Positions 1-6,365 of a DNA stretch of 8,449 bases are shown here, piece by piece (the first letter of the stretch is position 1; each line of letters begins with the position of its first letter). The translations under genes and the position numbers were made by a program. The DNA lies in the NCBI GenBank assembly GCA_003561815.1, contig PWVP01000206.1, positions 1-8,449 of the forward strand. The letters are read 5' to 3'. The notes under the pieces are model-generated. The model was not told the origin of the DNA, searched no databases, and saw only the letters and a list, made by a program, of their open reading frames with translations. Origin of the DNA: Campylobacterota bacterium. GTDB lineage: Bacteria; Campylobacterota; Campylobacteria; Campylobacterales; SZUA-545.

Positions 1-492
1 CAGCGCTGTAAATCCCAGTGGGGACTCTTCGATCACCCAGAGGCGCACACGCTGATCGGGTTTAAACCCTTTGGGGGTTTTCTGGATAAAGCGCTCCAGC
101 CGCGTCGAGCCGATCACCCGATTGGTCGCCTCATCGAGCCGCACATAGACCACCGCCTTCTGCCCCACCTTTAGGCGCGGCTTCTGTTCACGGTGGGGGA
201 TAAAGAGATCCTTAGGCAGCCCCCAATCGGCAAACGCACCAAAGCGGGTCACGGAGACAATCTCCATCACGGCAAACTCCCCCACCGCCGCCTTGGGCGC
301 TAAGGTGGTCACGATCGGCCGATCCTCAGAGTCGTTATAGAGAAAAACCCGCAGCTGGTCACCTATCTCGCACCCCTCGGGTACATACCGGTTGGGCAAC
401 AAAAACTCCTCGCCCGTTTCGCTGGCCAGGTAGAGGCCAAACGCCTCGCGACGCGCCACACGCAGTGTGTGGTAGCGGCCCATCGCTATCAT
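1..492 (-). CDS. cvfB: CvfB/YitL-like S1 RNA-binding protein (C-terminal part beyond left edge)
   Basis: The minus frame is open from ATG 492 to the window edge (164 codons). Residues about 4-66 look like a first S1-type OB fold and about 70-135 like a second; the run FGAFADWGLPKDLF (84-97), followed by P99 and REQ (101-103), is the signature of the CvfB/YitL family. A third S1 begins near 145. Family members are usually about 280 residues with a C-terminal winged helix, so roughly 40% is missing. They are cytoplasmic RNA-binding proteins linked to virulence and post-transcriptional control in Gram-positive bacteria; the precise role here is unknown. ATG 492 overlaps the aat stop as ATGA and sits 4 bases after AAAGGAG (497-503). 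ATG 483, three codons on, is possible but lies 13 bases from that SD. The overlap implies translational coupling to aat. Confidence 0.75.
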   Translation of the reverse strand, partial: MIAMGRYHTLRVARREAFGLYLASETGEEFLLPNRYVPEGCEIGDQLRVFLYNDSEDRPIVTTLAPKAAVGEFAVMEIVSVTRFGAFADWGLPKDLFIPHREQKPRLKVGQKAVVYVRLDEATNRVIGSTRLERFIQKTPKGFKPDQRVRLWVIEESPLGFTAL

Positions 493-1172
493 ATCGCTCC
501 TTTTTCAAGTGCGGCGCGCAGCCGCAGAAGGTAGTTTCCCCGGCTAATGGAGATCGCCCCCAGCCGCGCTAGATGCTCTGAGGGCACCTGGCAGTCGATA
601 AACGCCCCGCCTGTGGCCTGCATCTGCTCACAAAGAGCCGCCAACGCCACCTTCGAAGCATCCCGCCGACGGGCAAACATCGACTCCCCGAAAAAGACAG
701 GCCCCAGTCTCAAACCATACAGCCCGCCCACCAGCTCGCCTTCGTAATAGCACTCCACGCTATGGGCGACCCCCTGGCAGTAGAGCTGGGTGTAGGCGGT
801 GATAAAATCCCCATCAATCCAGGTGCCGCTCTCACCGGGGCGCGGCTGGGCACAACCGCGCATCACCCCCTCGAAGTCTCGATCCAGGCAGAGCTCAAAG
901 CCGCCATTTCGGATGCTTTTAGAGAGGCTTTTAGAGATCTTGAGCGCCCCGGGCTCTAGAATCATGCGGGGGTTGGGGCTAAACCAGTAGGGGATGCCAT
1001 CCTCGACAAACCAGGGAAAGAGTCCGGCCCGATAGGCGGTCACAATCCGCTCTGGCGTGAGATCGCCGCCTAAACAGATCAGATCGTCATAGATCCGCCC
1101 ATCGAGCAGATCGGGAAAGGCGATGCTCCGGCCCAGCAGGTAGACCGGGGGGAACTCCCGGATAACAATCAC
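489..1172 (-). CDS. aat: Leucyl/phenylalanyl-tRNA--protein transferase
   Basis: This cytoplasmic enzyme moves Leu or Phe from aminoacyl-tRNA to the N-terminus of proteins beginning with Arg, Lys or Met, creating an N-degron read by ClpS. The 227 residues match the usual length (E. coli about 234). Visible family blocks are AYRAGLFPW (46-54), YWFSPNPRMIL (62-72), GTWID (116-120), FGESMF (161-166) followed by DASK (171-174), and FIDCQ (191-195). E163, D193 and Q195 correspond to E156, D186 and Q188 of the E. coli active site. The start is GTG at 1172, overlapping the clpA TGA as GTGA. No good SD precedes it, so translation probably depends on ribosomes finishing clpA. The stop overlaps the start of the CvfB-like gene by 4 bases. 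The gene sits with its pathway partners clpA and clpS. Identification is firm. Confidence 0.97.
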   Translation of the reverse strand: MIVIREFPPVYLLGRSIAFPDLLDGRIYDDLICLGGDLTPERIVTAYRAGLFPWFVEDGIPYWFSPNPRMILEPGALKISKSLSKSIRNGGFELCLDRDFEGVMRGCAQPRPGESGTWIDGDFITAYTQLYCQGVAHSVECYYEGELVGGLYGLRLGPVFFGESMFARRRDASKVALAALCEQMQATGGAFIDCQVPSEHLARLGAISISRGNYLLRLRAALEKGAI

Positions 1173-3394
1173 TTGGCGTGGTAGCTAAAGCTCAGGGTGT
1201 CCTCTTTTAGCCCCACGCGCACGCGGCCCCCCTTAGCGAGCTTCCCAAAGAGCATCTCATCGGCAATGGCGTCTTTGATCTTCTCCTGAATCAAAAGCCC
1301 AAGGGGGCGCGCCCCCATCTTGCTATCGTAGCCGTGCTCGGCCAGCCACGCTTTAGCCTCTTTACTAAGCGCAATCTGCACCTGCCGCTCAGCGAGCTGA
1401 TCGCCTAGCTCCTGGATAAACTTATCCACCACATGGATCATGCTCTCACGGCTCAGCGGCGCAAAGGGGACAATCGCATCGAGCCGGTTGCGAAACTCCG
1501 GTGCAAAAAAGCGCTCGATCGCCCCATGGGAGGGGTTGACCGCCTGATTGGCAAAGCCCATCACCCCCGCCTCCTGCGCACCGAGATTGCTGGTCATAAT
1601 GATCACCACATGGCGAAAATCCGCCTTCGCGCCGTTGTTATCCGTCAAAGTGGCGCTATCCATCACCTGCAAAAGCACATTGAGCAGATCCGGATGCGCC
1701 TTTTCGATCTCATCGAGCAGCAGGACCGCATGGGGGTGCTTGCGAACCGTCTCGGTCAATAGCCCCCCCTGCTCATACCCCACATAGCCCGGCGGGGCAC
1801 CCACCAGGCGGCTCACGGCGTGCTTCTCCATATACTCACTCATATCAAACCGCTCAAAGTGCACACCCAGCAGACGGGAGAGCTGCCGGGCCACTTCGGT
1901 TTTGCCCACGCCGGTCGGGCCGGTGAAGAGGAAGCTCCCCATAGGGTGGGTCGGATGCGAAAGCCCCGCATAGGCGCGCTTGATCGATTTGGCCACCAGC
2001 CTTAGCGCCTCATCCTGACCGAAGATCACATGCTTAAGATCAAGCTCGAGCGACTGCATCTTGGCCCGCTCATCGTGGCTGGCCGCCTTGATCGGCACCC
2101 CGGCAATCCGGCTCACAATCCGCTCCACATCGGCCACCGTCACGCTTTTGCGCTTTTTGGAGTGGGGGAGCAGGTGAAACGAAGCGCCCACCTCATCGAT
2201 CACATCGATCGCCTTATCCGGCAAGAAGCGATCGTTGATGTGGCGCGCTGAGAGCTCAACCGCCGCCTGCAGGGCGCTCTCGTGGTACTTCACCCGGTGG
2301 TGCTCTTCATATTTGTCCTTGAGCCCTTTGAGGATCAGAAAGCTCTCCTCCACGCTCGGTTCGCTCACCTCGATCTTTTGAAAACGGCGGCTTAGGGCGC
2401 GATCTTTTTCGAAGTGGTTGCGATACTCGGCGTGGGTGGTCGCGCCGATACAGCGCAGCTTGCCCGAAGCGAGTGCGGGCTTGAGGATGTTGCTCGCATC
2501 CATCGAGCCACCCCCGCTGGCCCCCGCCCCCACCAGGGTGTGGATCTCATCGATAAACAAGATCGCCTCAGGCTTCTCATCCAGCTCGGTCATAATCCCT
2601 TTAAGCCGCTTCTCAAAATCCCCGCGGTACTTGGTACCGGCAATCAGCGCCCCCATATCCAGCGCATAGATGGGCGAATCGATCAGCACATCGGGGACAC
2701 GCTCCTGGGCGATTCTCAGGGCCAGCCCCTCGGCGATGGCGGTCTTGCCCACACCGGGATCGCCCACGAGGATCGGGTTGTTCTTTTTACGGCGGCAGAG
2801 CACCTGCGCTGTGCGCTCCAGCTCCACGGCCCGACCGATAATCGGATCGATGCGCCCCTTGGCCGCCTCGGCCACCAGCTCGGTGGTAAACTGCTCCAGA
2901 TAGGTTTTGGGCTTCTCCTCTTTTTGGGGCTCTGCGCTCTCACCGCTTGGGCGATCGCCGGTGGGCACCTCCAGCTCGTGGCTGATCACCTCCAGCACAC
3001 TCAAACGCTCAATCCCCTGCTTGCGCATCAGATAGACCCCGTAGCTGCCCTCCTCCTCAAAGACCGCTGCGAGCAGATCCCCCTGATCGGCTTGGGCTTT
3101 GCCCGCACTCTGGACATGGATCAGCATCGACTGCATCACCCGCTGAAAAGCGAGCGTCTGCACCGGCTCACCCGCAAACCCCGGCGGCGCACTCTGCATC
3201 TCCTGGTTAAGATAGCCGTCAAGATCGAGCTTCAAACGCACCAGATCCGCCCCGCACGCTTTGAGAATCTGGCAGGCGGCCGCATCAAAGAGGGTGGCGT
3301 AGATCAGATGCTCCACAGTGATATACTCGTGGTGACGCCGCTTCACCTCACGGATCGCGCTGATTAACAGTTTGTTTAGTCCCTTGCTCAGCAT
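1169..3394 (-). CDS. clpA: ATP-dependent Clp protease ATP-binding subunit ClpA
   Basis: This is a hexameric AAA+ unfoldase that feeds substrates, including ClpS-delivered N-degron proteins, into ClpP. Its 741 residues are close to E. coli ClpA (758). The Clp N domain, where ClpS docks, covers about 1-140, followed by a charged linker (about 145-165). D1 has Walker A GDPGVGKT (211-218), pore loop KYRGDF (255-260), Walker B ILFIDE (278-283) and an RR pair at 336-337. D2 has Walker A GPTGVGKT (492-499), pore loop GAPPGYVGY (532-540), Walker B LLLDE (557-561), sensor-1 N603, VMGF (611-614) as the likely ClpP-docking loop, an arginine-finger region FRNRLD (634-639) and sensor-2 GARPL (694-698). 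There is no ClpB-type middle coiled coil, so it is ClpA rather than ClpB or ClpC. ATG 3394 lies one base after the clpS stop and six bases after AGGAGG. No clpP is in the window. Confidence 0.97.
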   Translation of the reverse strand: MLSKGLNKLLISAIREVKRRHHEYITVEHLIYATLFDAAACQILKACGADLVRLKLDLDGYLNQEMQSAPPGFAGEPVQTLAFQRVMQSMLIHVQSAGKAQADQGDLLAAVFEEEGSYGVYLMRKQGIERLSVLEVISHELEVPTGDRPSGESAEPQKEEKPKTYLEQFTTELVAEAAKGRIDPIIGRAVELERTAQVLCRRKKNNPILVGDPGVGKTAIAEGLALRIAQERVPDVLIDSPIYALDMGALIAGTKYRGDFEKRLKGIMTELDEKPEAILFIDEIHTLVGAGASGGGSMDASNILKPALASGKLRCIGATTHAEYRNHFEKDRALSRRFQKIEVSEPSVEESFLILKGLKDKYEEHHRVKYHESALQAAVELSARHINDRFLPDKAIDVIDEVGASFHLLPHSKKRKSVTVADVERIVSRIAGVPIKAASHDERAKMQSLELDLKHVIFGQDEALRLVAKSIKRAYAGLSHPTHPMGSFLFTGPTGVGKTEVARQLSRLLGVHFERFDMSEYMEKHAVSRLVGAPPGYVGYEQGGLLTETVRKHPHAVLLLDEIEKAHPDLLNVLLQVMDSATLTDNNGAKADFRHVVIIMTSNLGAQEAGVMGFANQAVNPSHGAIERFFAPEFRNRLDAIVPFAPLSRESMIHVVDKFIQELGDQLAERQVQIALSKEAKAWLAEHGYDSKMGARPLGLLIQEKIKDAIADEMLFGKLAKGGRVRVGLKEDTLSFSYHAK

Positions 3395-3395
3395 C

Positions 3396-3701
3396 CTACG
3401 CCTCCTGTAGTGTACATTTAAGCGGAAAGCCGCTCGCCTTGGCCATGGCGTGCACCTGACTCACCTTCATCTCCGCCACCTCGTGGGAGTAGACGCCGCA
3501 GCGCCCCTGCCCTTCGTGGTGCACCTTATGGGTGATGGCCACCGCCTCATTCTCGTTCTTATGAAAGACCCGCCTGAGCACCTCGATCACAAACTCCCAG
3601 GTGGAGTAGTTATCGTTGTGTAAAATCACCACAAAGCGTCGTGGCGGCTGAAGCTCCACGACACTCTGGCTCTCTACCTCATGTTGATCCTGCATCGACA
3701 C
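3396..3701 (-). CDS. clpS: ATP-dependent Clp protease adaptor ClpS
   Basis: ClpS is the N-recognin that binds N-terminal Leu, Phe, Tyr or Trp and hands the protein to the ClpA N domain. The 101 residues align without gaps to the E. coli ClpS core (offset 5) from VILHNDNY (25-32) through GVYSHEVAE (69-77) to PLKCTL (93-98). N29, D30 and H61 correspond to N34, D35 and H66, which hold the free amino group. Three pocket positions are unusual: N31 where E. coli has D36, W35 at the gatekeeper M40, and T57 at M62. The start is read as GTG 3701 (7 bases after AAGGGG); ATG 3695 is an alternative with longer SD spacing and would remove two residues. It is the first gene of the clpS-clpA-aat-cvfB unit, behind an extended -10 at 3748-3756. 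Confidence 0.95.
   Translation of the reverse strand: MSMQDQHEVESQSVVELQPPRRFVVILHNDNYSTWEFVIEVLRRVFHKNENEAVAITHKVHHEGQGRCGVYSHEVAEMKVSQVHAMAKASGFPLKCTLQEA
3401..3406 (-). promoter_or_regulatory. Ribosome binding site of clpA
   Basis: A full-consensus AGGAGG lies six bases upstream of the clpA ATG and is embedded in the last codons of clpS. Unlike aat, clpA can therefore recruit ribosomes on its own, which fits a need for more ClpA (a hexamer) than Aat. Confidence 0.85.
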
Positions 3702-3718
3702 GCGACTTCCCCTTAACT

Positions 3719-3733
3719 CATAATCTGTACAAT
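3719..3733 (+). promoter_or_regulatory. Candidate -10 elements for the murF-like gene
   Basis: Two 5-of-6 matches to TATAAT stand in the divergent region on the plus strand: CATAAT (3719-3724) and TACAAT (3728-3733, with TG directly before it but lacking the spacer base of a true extended -10). Neither has a good -35 at the right distance. A start near 3731 or 3740 would give a leader of about 30-40 bases to TTG 3769. It overlaps the clpS leader on the other strand, so the two promoters are back to back. Confidence 0.35.
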
Positions 3734-3747
3734 TGCATCACTCTAAT

Positions 3748-3756
3748 AGTATAGCA
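3748..3756 (-). promoter_or_regulatory. Extended -10 promoter for the clpS-clpA-aat-cvfB operon
   Basis: On the minus strand the sequence reads TGCTATACT: a TATACT -10 (5 of 6 to consensus) with the upstream TGn extension. It predicts a transcript start near 3741 and a leader of about 40 bases before the clpS GTG. No convincing TTGACA lies upstream; those positions are already inside the murF-like gene. Assignment is by motif only. Confidence 0.6.
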
Positions 3757-3757
3757 C

Positions 3758-3762
3758 AAAGG
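3758..3762 (+). promoter_or_regulatory. Ribosome binding site that sets the murF-like start
   Basis: AAAGG lies six bases upstream of TTG 3769, the best-spaced SD in the reading frame's 5' region. The upstream in-frame TTG at 3733 has no SD and overlaps the candidate -10 TACAAT, so it is unlikely to be translated. This site decides the start. Confidence 0.6.
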
Positions 3763-3768
3763 CGTGTT

Positions 3769-5220
3769 TTGGATAGCTTTATTTCAGCAGCTCTCTTTAT
3801 CTCCCATGTTTTGTTGACGCTGGCGATGGGGTGGTACCTCATCACCAACCTCCAGTGGTACCACTACCGCTTTGAGCGGGTGCTCTTTCACCACACCCGG
3901 CCGCTGTGGCATGTGATCCACCTGCTGCTGCCCTTTGTGCTCTACCACATCACCGGACTCTTCTTCTGGATCTACTTCTACTTCGCCTATCTGCCCGCCC
4001 TTCTGTTGTGGCAGCGTAAGCTGGATAAGCGGCTGGTTCTAACCGGGCGGGTCAAGCGCTTTTTCGGTCTGCTGCTGCTGGCGGTCATCACCCAGAATCT
4101 GCTCTGCGTGCTCTATAGTGGCTGCGTGCAGTACGGCCTCTTTTTGCCACTGTTGCTAGCGGCGGTGATAAGCCACTTTTCAGAGAAGTGGCTGGCTGGA
4201 CGGTTTAAGACCCAGGCACGGCGCAAGCTGGCCAAACGGGACAATCTCACCGTGATCGGCATCACCGCCAGCTATGGCAAAACCAGCCTCAAGCACTTCC
4301 TGCAGACACTCCTAAAGCCCCATTTCAACCTCTACGCCACCCCCGGCAATGTCAACACCGAACTGGGCATCGCCGCCGATATCAACAACCACCTGCCCGA
4401 TGAGGCCAACCTCTACATCGTCGAAGCGGGTGCTCGAGAGCGGGGGGATATTCTCGCCATCGCGCAGCTTGCCCAGCCCCACTATGCGATCGTCGGCCGC
4501 GTCGGTCCACAGCATATCGAGTACTTTAAAACCGTCGAGAATATTCAGGCCACCAAGCGGGAGCTGCTCACCTCTTTGCGGCTCAAAAGAGGGATCGTTC
4601 ACGAAAGCGCCGGGGTCAAGCCCAACAGCGAGGTAACAATCCTGAGCGATCAGCAGATTCGAAATGTGCAGGCAACGCTGGAGGGCACCTCTTGGGAGCT
4701 GGAGGTCGAGCCGGGGCGCTGGGTGGCGTTTAAAACCCCGGTTCTGGGCCGCTTTAACGCCCTTAATCTCTCTTTAGCCTTTCTGCTTGGACGGGAGCTG
4801 GGGGTTAAAGAGAGCGATCTTATCAGCGCGATCGCCACGCTCAAAAGCGTGCCCCACCGCCTCGAGCCCATCCAGGCGGGTCACAAGTTTATCCTCGATG
4901 ATAGCTACAACGGCAACCTGGAGGGGATGCTTGCAGCGATCGAGCTGGCCAGCAGCTGGAACGGACGCAAGGTGATTGTCACCCCCGGTCTAGTCGAGAG
5001 CGACGAGCTGAGCAACATCAAGCTGGCCAAACGGATCAATGAGGTGTTTGATCTCGCACTCATCACCGGCGCGCTCAACGCTCAGGTTCTTAGCAGCCAC
5101 ATCGATCACGGACGGCGCAAACGGGTCTATGATAAGCGTATGCTCGAACGGATGCTCGAGCTGGAGACCCGAAACGGCGATCTGATCCTCTTTGCCAACG
5201 ACGCGCCGAGCTTTATTTAG
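3769..5220 (+). CDS. murF: MurF-like Mur ligase with N-terminal membrane region
   Basis: MurF ligates D-Ala-D-Ala to UDP-MurNAc-tripeptide, the last cytoplasmic step of peptidoglycan precursor synthesis. The 483 residues start with about four hydrophobic segments (about 5-27, 46-80, 98-117, 121-136), so it is probably membrane-anchored. The Mur ligase core then follows: P-loop GITASYGKTS (164-173), PGNVNTELG (192-200), VEAGARERGDI (218-228), GPQHIEYF (246-253), GRFNALN (327-333), PHRLEP (362-367) and DDSYNGN (377-383), which match the MurF order. It differs from E. coli MurF at several motifs: A for the second G of GITGSxGKT, F for H in GxHN, and TPGLVES where MurF has GDMxELG. A similar membrane-fused MurF is, to my knowledge, typical of Campylobacterota. 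TTG 3769 with AAAGG is preferred over TTG 3733. A MurF-related ligase of other specificity is the main alternative. The stop overlaps the convergent regulator gene by 3-4 bases. Confidence 0.78.
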   Translation: MDSFISAALFISHVLLTLAMGWYLITNLQWYHYRFERVLFHHTRPLWHVIHLLLPFVLYHITGLFFWIYFYFAYLPALLLWQRKLDKRLVLTGRVKRFFGLLLLAVITQNLLCVLYSGCVQYGLFLPLLLAAVISHFSEKWLAGRFKTQARRKLAKRDNLTVIGITASYGKTSLKHFLQTLLKPHFNLYATPGNVNTELGIAADINNHLPDEANLYIVEAGARERGDILAIAQLAQPHYAIVGRVGPQHIEYFKTVENIQATKRELLTSLRLKRGIVHESAGVKPNSEVTILSDQQIRNVQATLEGTSWELEVEPGRWVAFKTPVLGRFNALNLSLAFLLGRELGVKESDLISAIATLKSVPHRLEPIQAGHKFILDDSYNGNLEGMLAAIELASSWNGRKVIVTPGLVESDELSNIKLAKRINEVFDLALITGALNAQVLSSHIDHGRRKRVYDKRMLERMLELETRNGDLILFANDAPSFI

Positions 5221-6311
5221 CGCCGCCTGGCCTCCATCATACGGGTCAGCTGGCGGTTGCGATCCTCTAAAGAGGCGATCTTGCCCAGCACCCCTTTGTG
5301 GTTCATAGTGAGCGTCTCGATCTGGCCTTGGAGTTTGAGGATCTGATCTTCGGCGTGGCGCAGATGGTCATCAGCCTGCTCCAGCGCCTTGATATAGCGG
5401 GCGGTCTGGGCTTTTTGGTGGACAAGGGCGCGGGTGAGCTCACGGATGGTGGCACTCTTCTCGGCCAGCTCCTTTTGGAGCACCCCCACCGTCTGAAGGT
5501 GCTGACGGTGCTGCTCAGATCGCATCCGAATCAAGCGGGCCTGCTTCTCGTGCTGCTGCACCTCCCGCTCGGTCACCTCATAATCGATACTCAAATACTC
5601 TGGATTGCCCTGGGCATCCTCCAGCGGCACGATCGTGCTCTCCACGAAGTAGATCTCCCCTGATTTGCGCCGGTTTTTAAAGACGCCGTGCCAGCTCTGA
5701 TTGGAGCGCAGCTGCTCCATAATCGCCGCCGCCATCTCCTCACCATGGGGCTGGAGAATATCGTAGCGCTGACCGATCAGCTCCTCACGGCTGTAGCCGC
5801 TTATTTTGATGAAGTTGTCGTTGACATAGCGGATGTAGCCCGCCTCATCGGCCCGGGAGACCAGAGCGGTGCGATCCAGTGCGGCACGGTACTCCTCAAG
5901 AAGCTGCTGCGCCTCGGCCATCTCCCGGCGCAGTGAAACCACCTGCGCGATATCCTCTAAAACCGCCCGCAACATGGTGAGGTTGATCGGTTTGTGCAGA
6001 TACTTTCGCGCACCCAGCTCGATCGCTTCGAGCAGATAGGACTCATCGTTAAAAGCCGAGAGAATCACCACCGGCAGATCCCCATAGCGCTCTCTAATCG
6101 CTCTTAGGAGCTCCAGGCCATCCATGCGGGGCATACGGATATCGGTGATCACCGCATCGATCGCCTCGCGCTCTAAAATCTCCAGCGCCTCCTGGCCATC
6201 CTCAGCTGTCACCACCCGCTCGACGCTGCGGCGTAGATTGTGGCTCATCGCCCCCACTATCTCCGGCTCATCATCCACACAGAGCACCGCCAGCTCCAGC
6301 TTTTGATCCAT
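5217..6311 (-). CDS. Response regulator: receiver-PAS-coiled coil, no known output domain
   Basis: The receiver domain covers about 7-125: acidic pair D13/D14, phospho-acceptor D57 in TDIRMP, switch S85 and K107 in HKPI are all present, so phosphorylation by a histidine kinase is expected. A linker helix leads to a PAS domain (about 141-250) with NDNFIKISGYSREELIG (164-180) and WHGVFKNRRKSGEIYF (207-222), resembling the Aer-like PAS group; whether it binds a flavin cannot be told. From about 250 to the end (364) is a charged, heptad-like coiled coil. There is no HisKA/HATPase, GGDEF, EAL, HTH or HD-GYP domain, so output is probably through protein contacts. No cognate kinase lies in the window. 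ATG 6311 has AGGAGG six bases upstream and its own promoter. The stop TAA (5217-5219) interlocks with the stop of murF. No gene name is recognised. Confidence 0.9.
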   Translation of the reverse strand: MDQKLELAVLCVDDEPEIVGAMSHNLRRSVERVVTAEDGQEALEILEREAIDAVITDIRMPRMDGLELLRAIRERYGDLPVVILSAFNDESYLLEAIELGARKYLHKPINLTMLRAVLEDIAQVVSLRREMAEAQQLLEEYRAALDRTALVSRADEAGYIRYVNDNFIKISGYSREELIGQRYDILQPHGEEMAAAIMEQLRSNQSWHGVFKNRRKSGEIYFVESTIVPLEDAQGNPEYLSIDYEVTEREVQQHEKQARLIRMRSEQHRQHLQTVGVLQKELAEKSATIRELTRALVHQKAQTARYIKALEQADDHLRHAEDQILKLQGQIETLTMNHKGVLGKIASLEDRNRQLTRMMEARRR

Positions 6312-6317
6312 CGCCCG

Positions 6318-6323
6318 CCTCCT
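6318..6323 (-). promoter_or_regulatory. Ribosome binding site of the response regulator
   Basis: A consensus AGGAGG stands six bases before ATG 6311, the same geometry as at clpA, and supports this start and efficient translation. Confidence 0.8.
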
Positions 6324-6338
6324 GCTTGATCTAAAAGA

Positions 6339-6347
6339 ATTATAACA
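6339..6347 (-). promoter_or_regulatory. Extended -10 promoter for the response regulator
   Basis: The minus strand reads TGTTATAAT: a perfect TATAAT with a perfect TGn extension, in the short gap just after the GNAT-nitrilase stop. It predicts a start near 6332 and a leader of about 21 bases. The -35 position (about 6362-6367, GACGGC) is poor, as is common for extended -10 promoters. The regulator can thus be expressed independently of the upstream gene. Confidence 0.75.
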
Positions 6348-6365
6348 CGACGCTAAAAAGGGCCG

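Noticed and set aside
2414..3367. A 317-codon plus-strand open frame opposite clpA
   Set aside because: It lies wholly antisense to well-conserved clpA codons, has low-complexity His/Leu/Arg-rich composition typical of a shadow frame, and shows no domain or SD.
3733..3768. Upstream TTG start at 3733 for the murF-like gene
   Set aside because: No SD precedes it and it overlaps a -10-like TACAAT; the added 12 residues look like leader sequence. TTG 3769 has AAAGG six bases upstream.
5263..5274. CCTCTAAAGAGG as a terminator for murF
   Set aside because: At most a 4-5 bp stem with a 2-4 base loop, no U-tract, and inside the regulator's coding sequence.
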